A stretch of 56,775 bases of DNA from an uncultured Arthrobacter sp. (GCF_947495145.1 NZ_CANLXP010000022.1:1-56775); one strand, 5' to 3'; positions 1 through 8,973 are shown, counted from the stretch's first letter. Numbers and translations are program-made. Notes: generated by a model from the sequence alone, not told the origin.

Positions 1-130
1 CATCACCCCTGGGTAGCCAAGACACTACAACTGCCCTGCGAACTACCTGCTCAACAACATAAGGACAGCAGCAAAAACAGAGCGGTTTCCTGTTAGCCCG
101 AACGCAGTGAGGTCCTAATCAGTGGCGCAA

Positions 131-155
131 GAGCCCCCATCCGTGATGGGGGCTC
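131..155 (-). terminator. Hairpin terminator downstream of the partition operon
   Basis: Perfect 11-bp inverted repeat (GAGCCCCCATC, loop CGT, GATGGGGGCTC). It lies about 130 bases beyond the stop of the leftward partition operon. No clear T-run follows, so it is a terminator by shape and position only. Confidence 0.55.
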
Positions 156-169
156 GGGAACTTACCTGG

Positions 170-199
170 TCACACGTTCTTCCGCGGAAGAGCGTGTGA
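170..199. repeat. 30-bp near-perfect palindrome beside the partition genes
   Basis: The arms TCACACGT/GTCTTCC-like pair across 30 bases with one G-T type mismatch (TCACACG...CGTGTGA outside, TCTTCC-GC-GGAAGA inside). It sits between the partition-protein stop and the hairpin at 131-155. It could be a second terminator hairpin or a DNA-binding site for a partition or termination protein. The sequence does not decide. Confidence 0.4.
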
Positions 200-283
200 T
201 GTGCCCTCGCGCACGAGGCAATGGAGCTGCACATACCCGCCAGTTCCTCGCCCTTGGTGGTTGATGCAGTCGGCTTCAGCAAA

Positions 284-856
284 TCAGCTACCCACGGGCC
301 GCCCTCGGCGCACTCCGCGCGTACCCTTCCTGTACCGCTCACCGCCGTTGTACTTCTCCTCCAAGCGTTCAACTTCACGCTCCAGCACGGCGCAGATGAA
401 AGCCGAGAGAGATTCGTGGCCTTCGGCTGCGGACGTATCTACGAATGCAGCACGCATCCTCTCGCCGAATTCTGGCGGCTCCCAATACCCAGTCTTCTTT
501 AGCTTCTTTTGAGCATTCTGGGAGACAGGCGCGGCGAGCGGCTGTTGTGCAGCCTCCGGCTCCCTCGGCTCCGGATCTGGTCTGCCCGGTGGCTCAGGTG
601 CTGCAAGAGGCTGCACAGGCTGTCCCTGCTGCTGCGTCAACCTCTCCGGTTCAGCCGCCGGTTCAGGGACAACCTCTGGCTCATCCCTGGTACTTGGCAC
701 AGCGTGGAGGGTGGGTGCCGGCGGTGGCGGTTCGGCAGCTGCACCCATCTCTTCGACAACACTGCGGGAGGGCGCCTTCTTCATACCTTTGGGACGCAGC
801 TTCGCCAGCGGGTCCACCTCCCCTCCCCTTCTGGGGGCGGGATCAGGGCGGCTCAT
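284..856 (-). CDS. Partition partner protein with C-terminal RHH-like domain (ParB role)
   Basis: This 190-residue protein follows parA with a 4-nt ATGA overlap, which is the usual place for the DNA-binding partner of a partition ATPase. About 110 N-terminal residues are a low-complexity Pro/Glu/Ala linker. The C-terminal part (around 125-175) has a pattern FGERMRAAFVDTS... SLSAFICAVLEREVERLEE that looks like the strand-helix-helix of ribbon-helix-helix proteins, followed by a basic tail. It lacks a recognisable ParB HTH or CTPase domain. By position it should bind a centromere and stimulate ParA. The repeat array between parA and rep is the obvious candidate site. Function is inferred from position and fold pattern. 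Confidence 0.7.
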   Translation of the reverse strand: MSRPDPAPRRGGEVDPLAKLRPKGMKKAPSRSVVEEMGAAAEPPPPAPTLHAVPSTRDEPEVVPEPAAEPERLTQQQGQPVQPLAAPEPPGRPDPEPREPEAAQQPLAAPVSQNAQKKLKKTGYWEPPEFGERMRAAFVDTSAAEGHESLSAFICAVLEREVERLEEKYNGGERYRKGTRGVRRGRPVGS

Positions 857-1680
857 TCCCCACTCCCCTTCCAGATCAGCTGTGCAAGCTGCTCAAGATC
901 GGACCTGAGGATGTTCGCTGCGGACCCGAATGACCTGAGGGGCTGGGATGCTGCTTGAGACCTGGCGAAGATTTCGCGGTCGGGCAGCGGCGGATCCAGC
1001 ACGAGGTCGCCGAAGTCGCTGCGCACCTTGTTGATCCAGTAGGTCTGATCGGACCGGCCCTTGCGCTCCTTGTTGATGATGACGCCGACCAGCTCGATGT
1101 CCTCGTTCAGGTTCTCCTGCACCTCGGCAATGGTCGTCACGATCTCCGACAGTCCTTCGACTGAGGAGACGCGCGGTTCGGTGACCAGCAGTGCATGGCT
1201 CGCGGCGGTCAGAGCGTTCACGGTGAGGAGGCCCAATGACGGCGGGCAGTCGATCAACACGATGTCGTACTCGTCGGCGACTCCCTTCAATGCGATACGC
1301 AGACGGTGCTCGCGGGCCATCATGGAATCGCGCTCCCGCGACGCCAGGTTCCGCTCAGAAGCTATGAGGTCAACCGTGGGGTAGTCCTCTCCCCTGTCCG
1401 CTCTGGCTTGCCATTCCTCACCGGCCGGGATGATGGCATCTCCGGCTACGCCAGGGGCAATTTTCTGGTTGTTGTCCGGATCCCCATAGAGGACATCGTT
1501 CAGGGTGAACTCTGGCTCCGTTACCCCCATCGCCGACGTGGTGTTCCGTTGCGGATCAGCGTCGATCACTAGGACGGATTTGCCGAGCTTCTGGGAGAAC
1601 GACTCGGCGAGCCCGGTGACGACGGTGGTCTTACCGACCCCGCCTTTCTGGTTGCAAACTGCAATGATTCTCGCCGGCAT
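853..1680 (-). CDS. parA: Plasmid partition ATPase ParA
   Basis: This 275-residue protein has a deviant Walker A at residues 10-18 (QKGGVGKTT) close to the N-terminus. It also has a Walker A' aspartate region (VLVIDADPQRN) and a Walker B-like stretch (DIVLIDCPPSLGLL). It has no N-terminal HTH extension, as in the short ParA class. Such ATPases position plasmid copies on the nucleoid with a centromere-binding partner, here the overlapping downstream gene. The ATG start is preceded by GGAAGG about 9 nt upstream. The repeat-rich region behind it (1.8-2.9 kb) is the likely centromere or control region. Confidence 0.93.
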   Translation of the reverse strand: MPARIIAVCNQKGGVGKTTVVTGLAESFSQKLGKSVLVIDADPQRNTTSAMGVTEPEFTLNDVLYGDPDNNQKIAPGVAGDAIIPAGEEWQARADRGEDYPTVDLIASERNLASRERDSMMAREHRLRIALKGVADEYDIVLIDCPPSLGLLTVNALTAASHALLVTEPRVSSVEGLSEIVTTIAEVQENLNEDIELVGVIINKERKGRSDQTYWINKVRSDFGDLVLDPPLPDREIFARSQAASQPLRSFGSAANILRSDLEQLAQLIWKGSGE

Positions 1681-1842
1681 CTGCCAGTACCTTCCGTAGT
1701 CGCGCTGCGGTCGAGCCGAGACTGACAGGAAGCGTCCTGGTCAGGGACGAACCGGGCCGGCAAGACCGATTTTTCTTCACAGTAGCGGTGGCCGGCTGTT
1801 CCCAGTTCGCGCCACGCGGGACGAGGGCGAAATGGTAGTCGA

Positions 1843-2866
1843 ACTTCCATTACTCCCGCCGGTAGCTTTGGTAACTTTAGAAGGTTTAGTACCGTTACTA
1901 CCATTAGAAGTCTCGGGGGCAAAGGATGCTATGTACCCGTAGCTTCCATTGGAAGCCTACTTCCAATGCTCTTTACTTCCATTACTACCGTTGGTAGCTC
2001 GCACCCTCGACGAGAATGGAACCAATGCTTCCAACGGTCTCTTCGCTGCCAATACTTCCATTACTGCCGGGGGCCCGCGTCGGCTGGCGACAGTGAAACG
2101 GTAGCTTCGGTTCCATTAGATGAATCACCTGAGATAGTGCCTATTGGGGTCGTTCCAAGGCTGCCACTTCTGGGCAGGGAATCCGGGGCAACGGACGCAA
2201 AACTTCCATTACTTCCTGAGCGACTCACAAAGCCATTTTGCCAGGGGGGTGCGGTCCAATTACTTCCGATACTTCTATGACTACCCTTGCTTCTTACGCT
2301 CCCATAACTTCCATCACTTCCCTCACTACCGCCGGAAGTTTTGTAAGTTGTGGGAGTATTACTTCCGAAAATTTTATTATCAGCTGAACCGCTACCAATG
2401 TGAGTAATGGAACCATTAATTCTCTCAGCTCACCCATCCAGCAGCTGTTAGACCGTACCTCGGCCTGCATCAAGGATCCTGAAGCCGGCCGGCTGGAGGC
2501 TGGCGGCAATCCACGCTGGACTCGTCCGGTCCACTTTGAGCTTTGCCGGCATGTGCAGCGCCTGGCGTTTCACTGACCAGGGCGTTGCCTCAGTGAAACG
2601 CTCATCCGGATCTTCGGTAGTAATGGAAGTTCGGTGACAACCTCAAATAGCTGTAACGGGACTGTTGGTGCCAAAACTTCCATTTCACCTAATGGTTCCA
2701 TTGGTACCGTAGCTCCTTGTGGAAGCTATGTCAGTTTCGGAAGCTTCAGAAGTACCGGAGGTTTTCCGCCGGTACTTCCCGGCACCGTGCCACGTCGCGG
2801 AGGCATGGTGGGGGAGTGGAACCGATACCACCATTGTTGATAACGGTGGTATCGAAAGTAACGGTA
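1843..2866. repeat. Dispersed ACTTCCATTACT repeat array (candidate centromere or iterons)
   Basis: About 1 kb without a credible gene. Exact copies of ACTTCCATTACT lie at 1843, 1975, 2054 and 2202. A one-mismatch copy lies at 2308. Inverted copies lie at 2619 (AGTAATGGAAGT) and 2403 (AGTAATGGAACC). Many half copies occur, such as CTTCC, GGTAG and TACC. Some form dyads: GCTTCC-ATT-GGAAGC at 1942-1956, CTACC-GTT-GGTAG at 1984-1996, and a longer one at 2824-2853 (GATACCACC...GGTGGTATC). Irregular spacing, both orientations and position between parA and rep suit a centromere or multi-site operator better than a classical iteron row. Confidence 0.7.
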
Positions 2867-2869
2867 GTT

Positions 2870-4807
2870 TTATCCGGTCAGTCGGAACGCCATCTCCGAG
2901 AGCTCCCAATCATCGGGAGGAGGCTCAGCGAGATGCCAGGGATAGGGGTCGCCGGGGGAGAGGAGCGGTTGACCTTCGATGGCGCGTCCAGCAAGCCAGG
3001 AATGCCAGGCTGCACGTTCCTCCCGGTAGTGGGTGATCTGGGCAGCGACCGCGTCGATGACGCCCAGATACTCGGCGAGCCAAGCGAGACTGCCGGACGG
3101 GTCCATTGACCAGCCGCGGTTGTCTGGACCACCCCGGGCTACCAGCTTCCAGGAGGCGAGGATCTCCAGCGCCTCAGTAACCGCAGTCCGGCTCAGCGCC
3201 GTCGCCTCCACCAGCTGCGTGGTCGATAGGGGAGTGGGGGAGTGCTCGAGCGCCTCGTACACGAACGCGGACGGCAAGCCGAGCTCCCTAAAGGCCGGAC
3301 GGAGGGAGTGGAGTTTGCCGGCGCGCCAGGACATAGCTTCTGCAGCGCTCTGAAGGTTCGCCGGAAGCGTAAGCATGTACTGGTCGGCATGCGTGCCCTT
3401 GGCTTCCACAATCTGGGTAATGAGCGGTTCTGACTCATGGCGCAGAGCTCTCAGATGCGCAGCGACGGTGGTGTGGTCCATTCCAGTGGCAACGGCGATC
3501 GACCGGACACCGAACTCGATAAACCTACTGCCTGTCATATGTGCTGCAGCGCCGAGAGCGCGGAGAACCATCCTTCGTGCCAGACCTTGGCGGGTACCTC
3601 TGTAACGGACTTCCGCGATAGCTAAGGCATTGCGCCAGGTCCGAATGAATCTGTGTTCGTGATCGGAACCGATAATTGGAGAACCAAGGATCCCTTGCTG
3701 CTGTGTATTTGGCTGGCTAGTGGGGTATTTATGGACATTGTCATTACCCGGTGCGTTAAGCGTCCGTTTTGTCCTGACGTGATGGATTGCTTTGTCCCAG
3801 TCGCGCTTCAGCGCAGCCGCACGGTGTGAAGGTGAGTAACGTGCAAAGAATTGGGCAAGCCCTGGCCAGAGTCCCTGCTTCAGCCGCCGGTCGACATCTG
3901 TAATGGATAATCCAGCGGCGGCCGCTGCAACCAGGACGGCCTGACGCGCCTCCGAGGGTGAGCTGTAGCGTGCTGTGTCGTAGATCCCTTTGGTGGCGAT
4001 GTCGAGCATCCGACGTGACATCCGGCTGCGCGGGCCGTCGATCTTCGCTCCGTCGTCCTTGGGCCCCTCATAGCCCTGTTCGAGCCGCAGCGCACGCACA
4101 CCGGCTATCTCCGCCTGAAGGTCGTTCCTGAGTGACTGGATCAGTTGAGCGGCGTTGGGCCGGCGCGCAATGTCATAGGCCATGGAAAGGCTCATATCGA
4201 GGATCTGGTAGCCGCCGCGCTTATGTACGGCACCAGGAGTGCGCATGCAGCCGCGGTCGATGCTTTGGTGGGGAGACTTATCCAGGGTTCGGTAGCGGGT
4301 GCTTATCGCTTCGACGAGCTCACGAGCCTCATGAAAGGGCAAGCGTTCAGCGAGCGGGACGTAGATATGGCGGCCGCCGCTGGGGGAGTGGTCGGCGATC
4401 CAGCGGATGCTGTGCTTGTATAGCCAGCTGGTGAAGAGGTGAACCTCGGCGTCCACCCGGTCCATGCCATCTACGCATGAGTCGAAGTCGAAAAAGAGCG
4501 CTCGGCAGGTCCCATCCTTACCGAAGATGCGTACTGCTGCCGGCATCGTAGGTGCTTTATCGCTCAGATCCCGCTCGTTGTGCAGGGGGTAACTCCGGCC
4601 TCCGTCCTTGGAGATGCGGATGCGGGGTTGCCCGGCCAGGAGTGGTGCGAGTGCTGCAAAGACGGTCGCGGGGTCATCTTGGACCAAGGCGACACGCGGG
4701 GCGCCCGTTTCTGAATGTTCTGGGCGCGCGGAGAGGCGCTGCTGTACGATGAGGATGTTCCTTCCGATGAGGGGGAACAGATAAGCCCTCGGACTTATCT
4801 GACGCAA
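2870..4807 (-). CDS. Plasmid replication protein, primase-polymerase (AEP) type with winged-helix C-terminus
   Basis: A 645-residue protein with archaeo-eukaryotic primase hallmarks. A metal-binding DFD sits in FFDFDSC, followed by SPSGGRH. Then comes a basic segment RTLDKSPHQSIDRGCMRTPGAVHKRGG, matching the arginine/PGS-like motif of AEP-type Rep proteins. The C-terminal third has HTH-like segments (SIAVATGMDHTTVAAHLRAL and TTQLVEATALSRTAVTEALEIL) that could bind origin DNA. It probably primes or initiates plasmid replication. The first in-frame codon is a TTG at 4807 without a strong ribosome site, so the true start may lie a little downstream. Its stop lies just before the repeat array. 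Confidence 0.75.
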   Translation of the reverse strand: MRQISPRAYLFPLIGRNILIVQQRLSARPEHSETGAPRVALVQDDPATVFAALAPLLAGQPRIRISKDGGRSYPLHNERDLSDKAPTMPAAVRIFGKDGTCRALFFDFDSCVDGMDRVDAEVHLFTSWLYKHSIRWIADHSPSGGRHIYVPLAERLPFHEARELVEAISTRYRTLDKSPHQSIDRGCMRTPGAVHKRGGYQILDMSLSMAYDIARRPNAAQLIQSLRNDLQAEIAGVRALRLEQGYEGPKDDGAKIDGPRSRMSRRMLDIATKGIYDTARYSSPSEARQAVLVAAAAAGLSITDVDRRLKQGLWPGLAQFFARYSPSHRAAALKRDWDKAIHHVRTKRTLNAPGNDNVHKYPTSQPNTQQQGILGSPIIGSDHEHRFIRTWRNALAIAEVRYRGTRQGLARRMVLRALGAAAHMTGSRFIEFGVRSIAVATGMDHTTVAAHLRALRHESEPLITQIVEAKGTHADQYMLTLPANLQSAAEAMSWRAGKLHSLRPAFRELGLPSAFVYEALEHSPTPLSTTQLVEATALSRTAVTEALEILASWKLVARGGPDNRGWSMDPSGSLAWLAEYLGVIDAVAAQITHYREERAAWHSWLAGRAIEGQPLLSPGDPYPWHLAEPPPDDWELSEMAFRLTG

Positions 4808-4883
4808 ATCCCGTGAGGGATCTGTACTGGCTTTTCACCTGGTCGCCGGCAAGCATTTAGGTGAAGGGCTGCAACTTCGTCAT

Positions 4884-4910
4884 AAGAGGCCCGCCATGTG
4901 CGGGCCTCTT
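4884..4910 (-). terminator. Hairpin terminator between the RHH gene and rep
   Basis: Perfect 11-bp stem AAGAGGCCCGC/GCGGGCCTCTT with a CATGT loop. It starts just past the stop of the leftward RHH gene (4917) and about 80 bases before the rep start. It would separate the two transcripts, or attenuate read-through into rep. There is no long T-run. Confidence 0.55.
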
Positions 4911-4916
4911 CATGCG

Positions 4917-5147
4917 TTAAGAGGCCACCGCGATAGGCAGTTCCTCCTGGTCATTTCGTGCGGTCAGATCGACATGCTGCAGCCGCATAGCCAAAGCAGA
5001 CTCTATGAAGTCGGTGATGGTCAGACCCTCGAGTTCGGCTGCTTTAGCAACCTGCTCAGCCATACGCGTGGGAACCTTGCCACCCACGAACTGACGAGGT
5101 CCCTTGCTGGGGCGCCCGCCTCCGCGGGGATGTCCTGATGCAGCCAT
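4917..5147 (-). CDS. Small ribbon-helix-helix DNA-binding protein
   Basis: A 76-residue protein. It has a glycine-rich basic N-terminus (GGGRPSKGPRQFVGG), then KVPTRMAEQVAKAAELEGLTITDFIESALAMRLQ, the typical strand plus two helices of CopG/Arc-like regulators. The ATG at 5147 is chosen because AAAGGAC lies about 9 nt upstream. The much longer open frame extending to 5915 has no ribosome site and runs through the repeat-bearing noncoding DNA. Upstream copies of the plasmid repeat (5442 and 5521) suggest this protein or the partition partner binds there. A copy-number or partition regulator is the most likely role, by inference. Confidence 0.7.
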   Translation of the reverse strand: MAASGHPRGGGRPSKGPRQFVGGKVPTRMAEQVAKAAELEGLTITDFIESALAMRLQHVDLTARNDQEELPIAVAS

Positions 5148-5441
5148 CGTCCATCTGTCCTTTACGTCAGTGCGTCCGTCCGACCTGTAGCTGGCCGGTG
5201 ATTCGCACAGCGGATCCTCATGAGTTGAGCCTCGTATTGCGTTCACCAAAAGGGCCAAAGCAATTACTGTTTTCAACTCATGAGCAAAGTACCAAAGTCC
5301 TTGGCCATTGTGTGGGACCTTCGACCGCTCTTCGTGTCCGGATATTCCTGAGCCCACTTCCCAGTGCTGGCGCGGAAGCACCGCCTGCTTGGAGTGGCAA
5401 CTCTCCTCTCGACCCGCAGAGTCTGGCGAGGCTCCAATGTT

Positions 5442-5533
5442 AGTAATGGAACCAATACTGAAAACAGATAAAGAAACCCTCTGGTGCGCCGTTATACGTC
5501 CGGTGAAGCACTCGAGTGGAAGTAATGGAACCC
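5442..5533. promoter_or_regulatory. Two outlying copies of the plasmid repeat upstream of the RHH gene
   Basis: AGTAATGGAACC occurs at 5442-5453 and again, within GGAAGTAATGGAACCC, at 5518-5533. Both match the array at 1.84-2.87 kb. The rest of the noncoding stretch 5148-5791 shows no convincing gene. Finding the repeat here suggests a shared DNA-binding protein acts at both loci. Confidence 0.5.
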
Positions 5534-5791
5534 TTTTACCTCGCCATCCATGTTGGATGCGCAGCTCAGGCCGCGAGCTGGACCAATATCTATGCACGAC
5601 GGATCCCCTTCCAAAGTATTGCCTTCTTCGGCGTGTCGCCCTCATTGGGAGAGTCTTGATACTTACGAGTAGCTCGCGAGTGCAACCACAGGTGCGAACC
5701 ATGGTTGGAGGTATGAGAAGTTCGCGGCAGATACTGCTGGCTTCTTCGCCTATCCGCTTTGTCCCAAGCGGCACTATCCCAGATACAAGGT

Positions 5792-6403
5792 TCATTGGCT
5801 CATGTCCTGAAACTGGTGCCCTACGACGTACCAACGCCCGTCGTGTTCCTCCAGGTAGATGGTGACGATTCGTTGGCCGGTGGCGGTCAGCTTTTCTCCG
5901 TCTCGGCTTTCCCACTGCCAGCGGACGTCGTAGGCGCGGATTGCTTTGTCCTCGGCGATGTCTTCGGAGACGTCACCGAGTGCTGGAACGATGGAGGGGG
6001 AGCTGTATGCCTGGTGTTGGGCCGGTCCGAGCCAGGCACCTTGGGCTGCGTTCCGTTCGGGTTCGATCTGTTGGGCGGCCCAGTCCTCGCTCATGAGTGG
6101 TTTGGCGCGGACAGCTGCTGCCGTCTGGGTGCGGTCGTTAGTGGTGTCCCAGGAATGGAGCATCAGAGCTGCGATTTCTGCTGTTGAATCAGCGTCGGTG
6201 CGGTCTGCGTCCGATGCTTCAACGAAGGTGCCCCCGACCGGTGTTGGGTGGGCAGCCGCCGGATCGGAGGTGGCTGGGGCAGAGGTCTCGGGGGCTGCTC
6301 CGGCGCGGTCCTCGCTGGCGCCGCAGGCGGTGAGTGTGAGGGGCAGGGTTAGGCAGATACCGGCGGCCGATAGGTATGCGCGGGGGTCTCTCACTGGGGC
6401 CAC
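5792..6403 (-). CDS. Conjugation-associated lipoprotein
   Basis: A 203-residue protein with a signal peptide ending in a lipobox (LPLTLTACGAS, cleavage before Cys about residue 27). A Pro/Ala/Thr-rich linker follows, then a compact domain of about 120 residues ending in ITIYLEEHDGRWYVVGHQFQ, a pattern seen in NTF2-like or VirB8-like periplasmic domains. It overlaps the end of the upstream cell-wall hydrolase gene by about 13 bases, so both belong to the leftward transfer operon. It probably acts at the outer face of the membrane as a T4SS accessory part. The exact role is unknown. Confidence 0.6.
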   Translation of the reverse strand: MAPVRDPRAYLSAAGICLTLPLTLTACGASEDRAGAAPETSAPATSDPAAAHPTPVGGTFVEASDADRTDADSTAEIAALMLHSWDTTNDRTQTAAAVRAKPLMSEDWAAQQIEPERNAAQGAWLGPAQHQAYSSPSIVPALGDVSEDIAEDKAIRAYDVRWQWESRDGEKLTATGQRIVTIYLEEHDGRWYVVGHQFQDMSQ

Positions 6404-7494
6404 GCTCCTTTTTCTTTGAGGATCGGTTCGGGGTCGATGTTGTAGCCCTCATAGGGGAAGACTAGGTCGGGAGCGTCCGGCGCGTAGATCTCTAGGTGAA
6501 GATGCGTCGGAACGGCTCCGAGATCGGCCTTGTTGCCCTCGGTCCCGATGACGTCGCCCCGTGTGAGCTCGTCTCCTTTGTCGACGGCGTAATCGTTGAG
6601 ATGGCAGAAGGCGAATCCGAAGTCTGGGTCGTCGCCGTTCTCTTTGGCGATGACGCATCCGTCTTTGTCGTTGATTCCGGTGATGCGCAGATCGGTTGGG
6701 GCGATGACGGTTCCTCCGTCGCCATGTCCGGCGCCGGGTGTGGCGATGTCCACTCCGACGTGGTTCTGTGCCCAGTCCGGGAGCCCTGCTACGTTGCGCT
6801 GCCCGTACCCCGACGTGAATTCCCCTCCAGGCAGGGGAGTGGTCCATTCTCCGTCGCCGAGGTCGCCGTCCCATGTTCTTGCTCCGGTGGGTGCCTTGCA
6901 TTCCGCCGAGAAGCTGCTTTGCGCAGTGTCCAGAATGCTGTTGATGTACTGCTGGGTCTCCTGAAGGGGGGGAATTCCCTGGTGTTCTCGTACCGCGCCG
7001 GGGCCGGCGTTGTACGCGGCGAGGGTGAGACGCACGAGGAGGTCAGCGTCGTTCCCGGCTAGCGCCTGGACTTCGTTCATCAGTGCGGCCATGTAGCGGC
7101 CGTAGGCGGGTATCGCGTCGCGTGCTGAGAATGGGTCTCCGCCGTTGCCGTAGCTGGCCCAGGTTGCGGGCATGAATTGCGCGACGCCTTGTGCCCCGGC
7201 AGGACTTTGGGCGTCTTCTCGCCACCCTGACTCTTGAGCCAGCTGCGCGGCGACCACGCTCGAGGGAAGGCCAGCCGTTTCGGCGGCCCCTTCAACAAGG
7301 GGACCCCACCCGTTGGGCACTGTGGGAACGGAGCCGTTCCCCTCCCCGGTAACAACGCACGAGGCGCGCTCCAGCTGCTGAGCTTCTTCGTCCTCGGCGA
7401 TGCTCGCGGTGAGGACGACGATCGCCATGACCGCGCCGACAGGCGCAGCTACCAGTGCGGCCGCACCGCAGCCGAGAGCTTTCCCCCTGGACAT
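6391..7494 (-). CDS. Bifunctional cell-wall hydrolase: lytic transglycosylase plus M23 peptidase
   Basis: A 367-residue protein with an N-terminal membrane anchor (about residues 8-32). A goose-lysozyme/SLT-like domain follows: AQLAQESGWREDAQSPAGAQGVAQFMPATW, with the catalytic Glu in QES, and later AAYNAGPGAV. The C-terminal domain is LytM/M23, with NHVGVDIATPG and THLHLEIY supplying the zinc ligands. Such proteins (VirB1 role) open peptidoglycan locally so that a type IV secretion channel can be assembled. In Gram-positive plasmids the two activities are often fused, as here. It lies in the leftward transfer operon, downstream of the ParA-like gene. Confidence 0.88.
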   Translation of the reverse strand: MSRGKALGCGAAALVAAPVGAVMAIVVLTASIAEDEEAQQLERASCVVTGEGNGSVPTVPNGWGPLVEGAAETAGLPSSVVAAQLAQESGWREDAQSPAGAQGVAQFMPATWASYGNGGDPFSARDAIPAYGRYMAALMNEVQALAGNDADLLVRLTLAAYNAGPGAVREHQGIPPLQETQQYINSILDTAQSSFSAECKAPTGARTWDGDLGDGEWTTPLPGGEFTSGYGQRNVAGLPDWAQNHVGVDIATPGAGHGDGGTVIAPTDLRITGINDKDGCVIAKENGDDPDFGFAFCHLNDYAVDKGDELTRGDVIGTEGNKADLGAVPTHLHLEIYAPDAPDLVFPYEGYNIDPEPILKEKGAWPQ

Positions 7495-7540
7495 GACTTC
7501 CTAACCCGTTGAGAACGTTGCGACGTGCTTGTGCTCGGCT

Positions 7541-8962
7541 TTACAGCTGATCGGTGAGGTCAGCGGTGGCTGACTCGTACGCGTGCCTGGTGGCAGGGTT
7601 GAGGATGTCGTAGTTGAAGGCCATGCCTTCCTGGAGGGACCGGTCGAACGGGACGACTGCGATTGCCGCGAGACCGATCGCTGCGCCGTACTCCTGGAGC
7701 CAGGCCAGGCGCTCCGCGTTCGGCTGCGCCGTGTTGGTGACCACGAGAATGGACCGCGCGAGCTTGTCACTGTGTCCTTCGGCTTTGACTCCCTCGACGG
7801 TTGCCTCGAGGAGCCGGCAGTCATCGGCTTTGTTCTGCGCGACGAAGACGAGGGAATCCGCGACGTCGACGGCGGCACGCCAGGTCGAGGCCTGGGCTGA
7901 GTTGCCGGTGTCGAGCAGAATCAGGCTGTACAGCGAGAGCAGGACATCATGTGCGGCCTTGACGGAGTTACCGTCGACCCGTCGCCGGTCAGCGCCTTCT
8001 GGTGGGGATGCGAGAACGTGGATCCTGTCATCACCCTGCGGCCGGACATAGCGGACGAGGTCACTGGTACGGCGGGTAACCGAACTCAGGTTTCGGATCA
8101 GGTCCAGCGTTGTCCGGTCGTGCGAGCCGGCGAGGGCCCGCTCCCCGAGTGTTCCCTGGTTCTCGTTGAACTCACCGGCGAGGATGTTGCCGCCCCTGAT
8201 CCGCCCGTAGGTCGCCGCAAGGTGATAGGCGACCGTTGTCTTTGTGGCCCCGCCCTTGAGCTGAACCACCGCGACTGTGCGGTGCGAGTCGAGGGGGCGC
8301 TGGATGCGCGTACGACGGTCGCGGTTGGCCTGCTCCGCGGCCGTAGGTGTCAGGCTGGTCTTGAATGCCGTGTTCATCCAGCCACGCCATCCCTCGCGGG
8401 CAGGGGTTAGCGCTTTCTCTGCAGGAATTTCCGGACGCAACCGGATGCGCGGGTCATCGGGTTCGACCTGGATGGCAGCGGGCACAGCGGCTGGTGCTAC
8501 TGATGGAAGTGGTTCGTGCTCAGTTTCGGCGGCGGCCACCGCTGGTTCGTTCCGCGCCGGTTCCTCAACGGTGGCCTGCTCTGCGGTGGGGTCCTCATCA
8601 GCGGCAGCCACGTCCACGGCGACGTTGCCTGCAGAGGAAGTGTCCGAATATCCGGCGGGTGCCCCCGATTTGGCTGTGTGTGGAATCCCGCGCCGCGCTG
8701 CGCGCTTGGCCCGCACGGAAGAGTCTTCCGCCACTGAACCGTCGACGTCGACGATCAGGAAAGACTCCGGGTTGGTGGGGGAGGAAGGGTCGGTGGCTGT
8801 CACTTTGAGGGGCCGTCCGAGGTCCTTGGCGGTATCGGCGAGGTAGGTGATCGCTTCAGGCATGGAATCGCACTGCCGTTCGACTCCATCGATCACCACC
8901 ATGACGGTGTCATCGTCACCGATCGTGGCCGTGCATACTGGCCTGCTCAAAGCTTCCGCCAT
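7541..8962 (-). CDS. ParA/MinD-like ATPase with deviant Walker A, transfer operon
   Basis: A 473-residue protein. The first 200 or so residues contain a short N-terminal domain and a long Ala/Glu/Pro-rich linker. The C-terminal half is a ParA/MinD fold. The P-loop reads VQLKGGATKTT, keeping the signature lysine of KGGxxK but replacing the usual glycine before KT with threonine. A Walker B-like SLILLDTGNS follows. Such ATPases are frequent in actinobacterial transfer regions and are not the main partition ATPase, which is at 853-1680. It may position the transfer apparatus at the membrane or cell pole, by inference. AGGGGAAAAGG precedes the ATG. Confidence 0.75.
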   Translation of the reverse strand: MAEALSRPVCTATIGDDDTVMVVIDGVERQCDSMPEAITYLADTAKDLGRPLKVTATDPSSPTNPESFLIVDVDGSVAEDSSVRAKRAARRGIPHTAKSGAPAGYSDTSSAGNVAVDVAAADEDPTAEQATVEEPARNEPAVAAAETEHEPLPSVAPAAVPAAIQVEPDDPRIRLRPEIPAEKALTPAREGWRGWMNTAFKTSLTPTAAEQANRDRRTRIQRPLDSHRTVAVVQLKGGATKTTVAYHLAATYGRIRGGNILAGEFNENQGTLGERALAGSHDRTTLDLIRNLSSVTRRTSDLVRYVRPQGDDRIHVLASPPEGADRRRVDGNSVKAAHDVLLSLYSLILLDTGNSAQASTWRAAVDVADSLVFVAQNKADDCRLLEATVEGVKAEGHSDKLARSILVVTNTAQPNAERLAWLQEYGAAIGLAAIAVVPFDRSLQEGMAFNYDILNPATRHAYESATADLTDQL

Positions 8963-8973
8963 CGCCTTTTCCC

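Noticed and set aside
5148-5915. Long upstream extension of the small RHH gene
   Set aside because: Composition is not protein-like, it crosses the repeat copies at 5442 and 5521, and a good ribosome site precedes the internal ATG at 5147.
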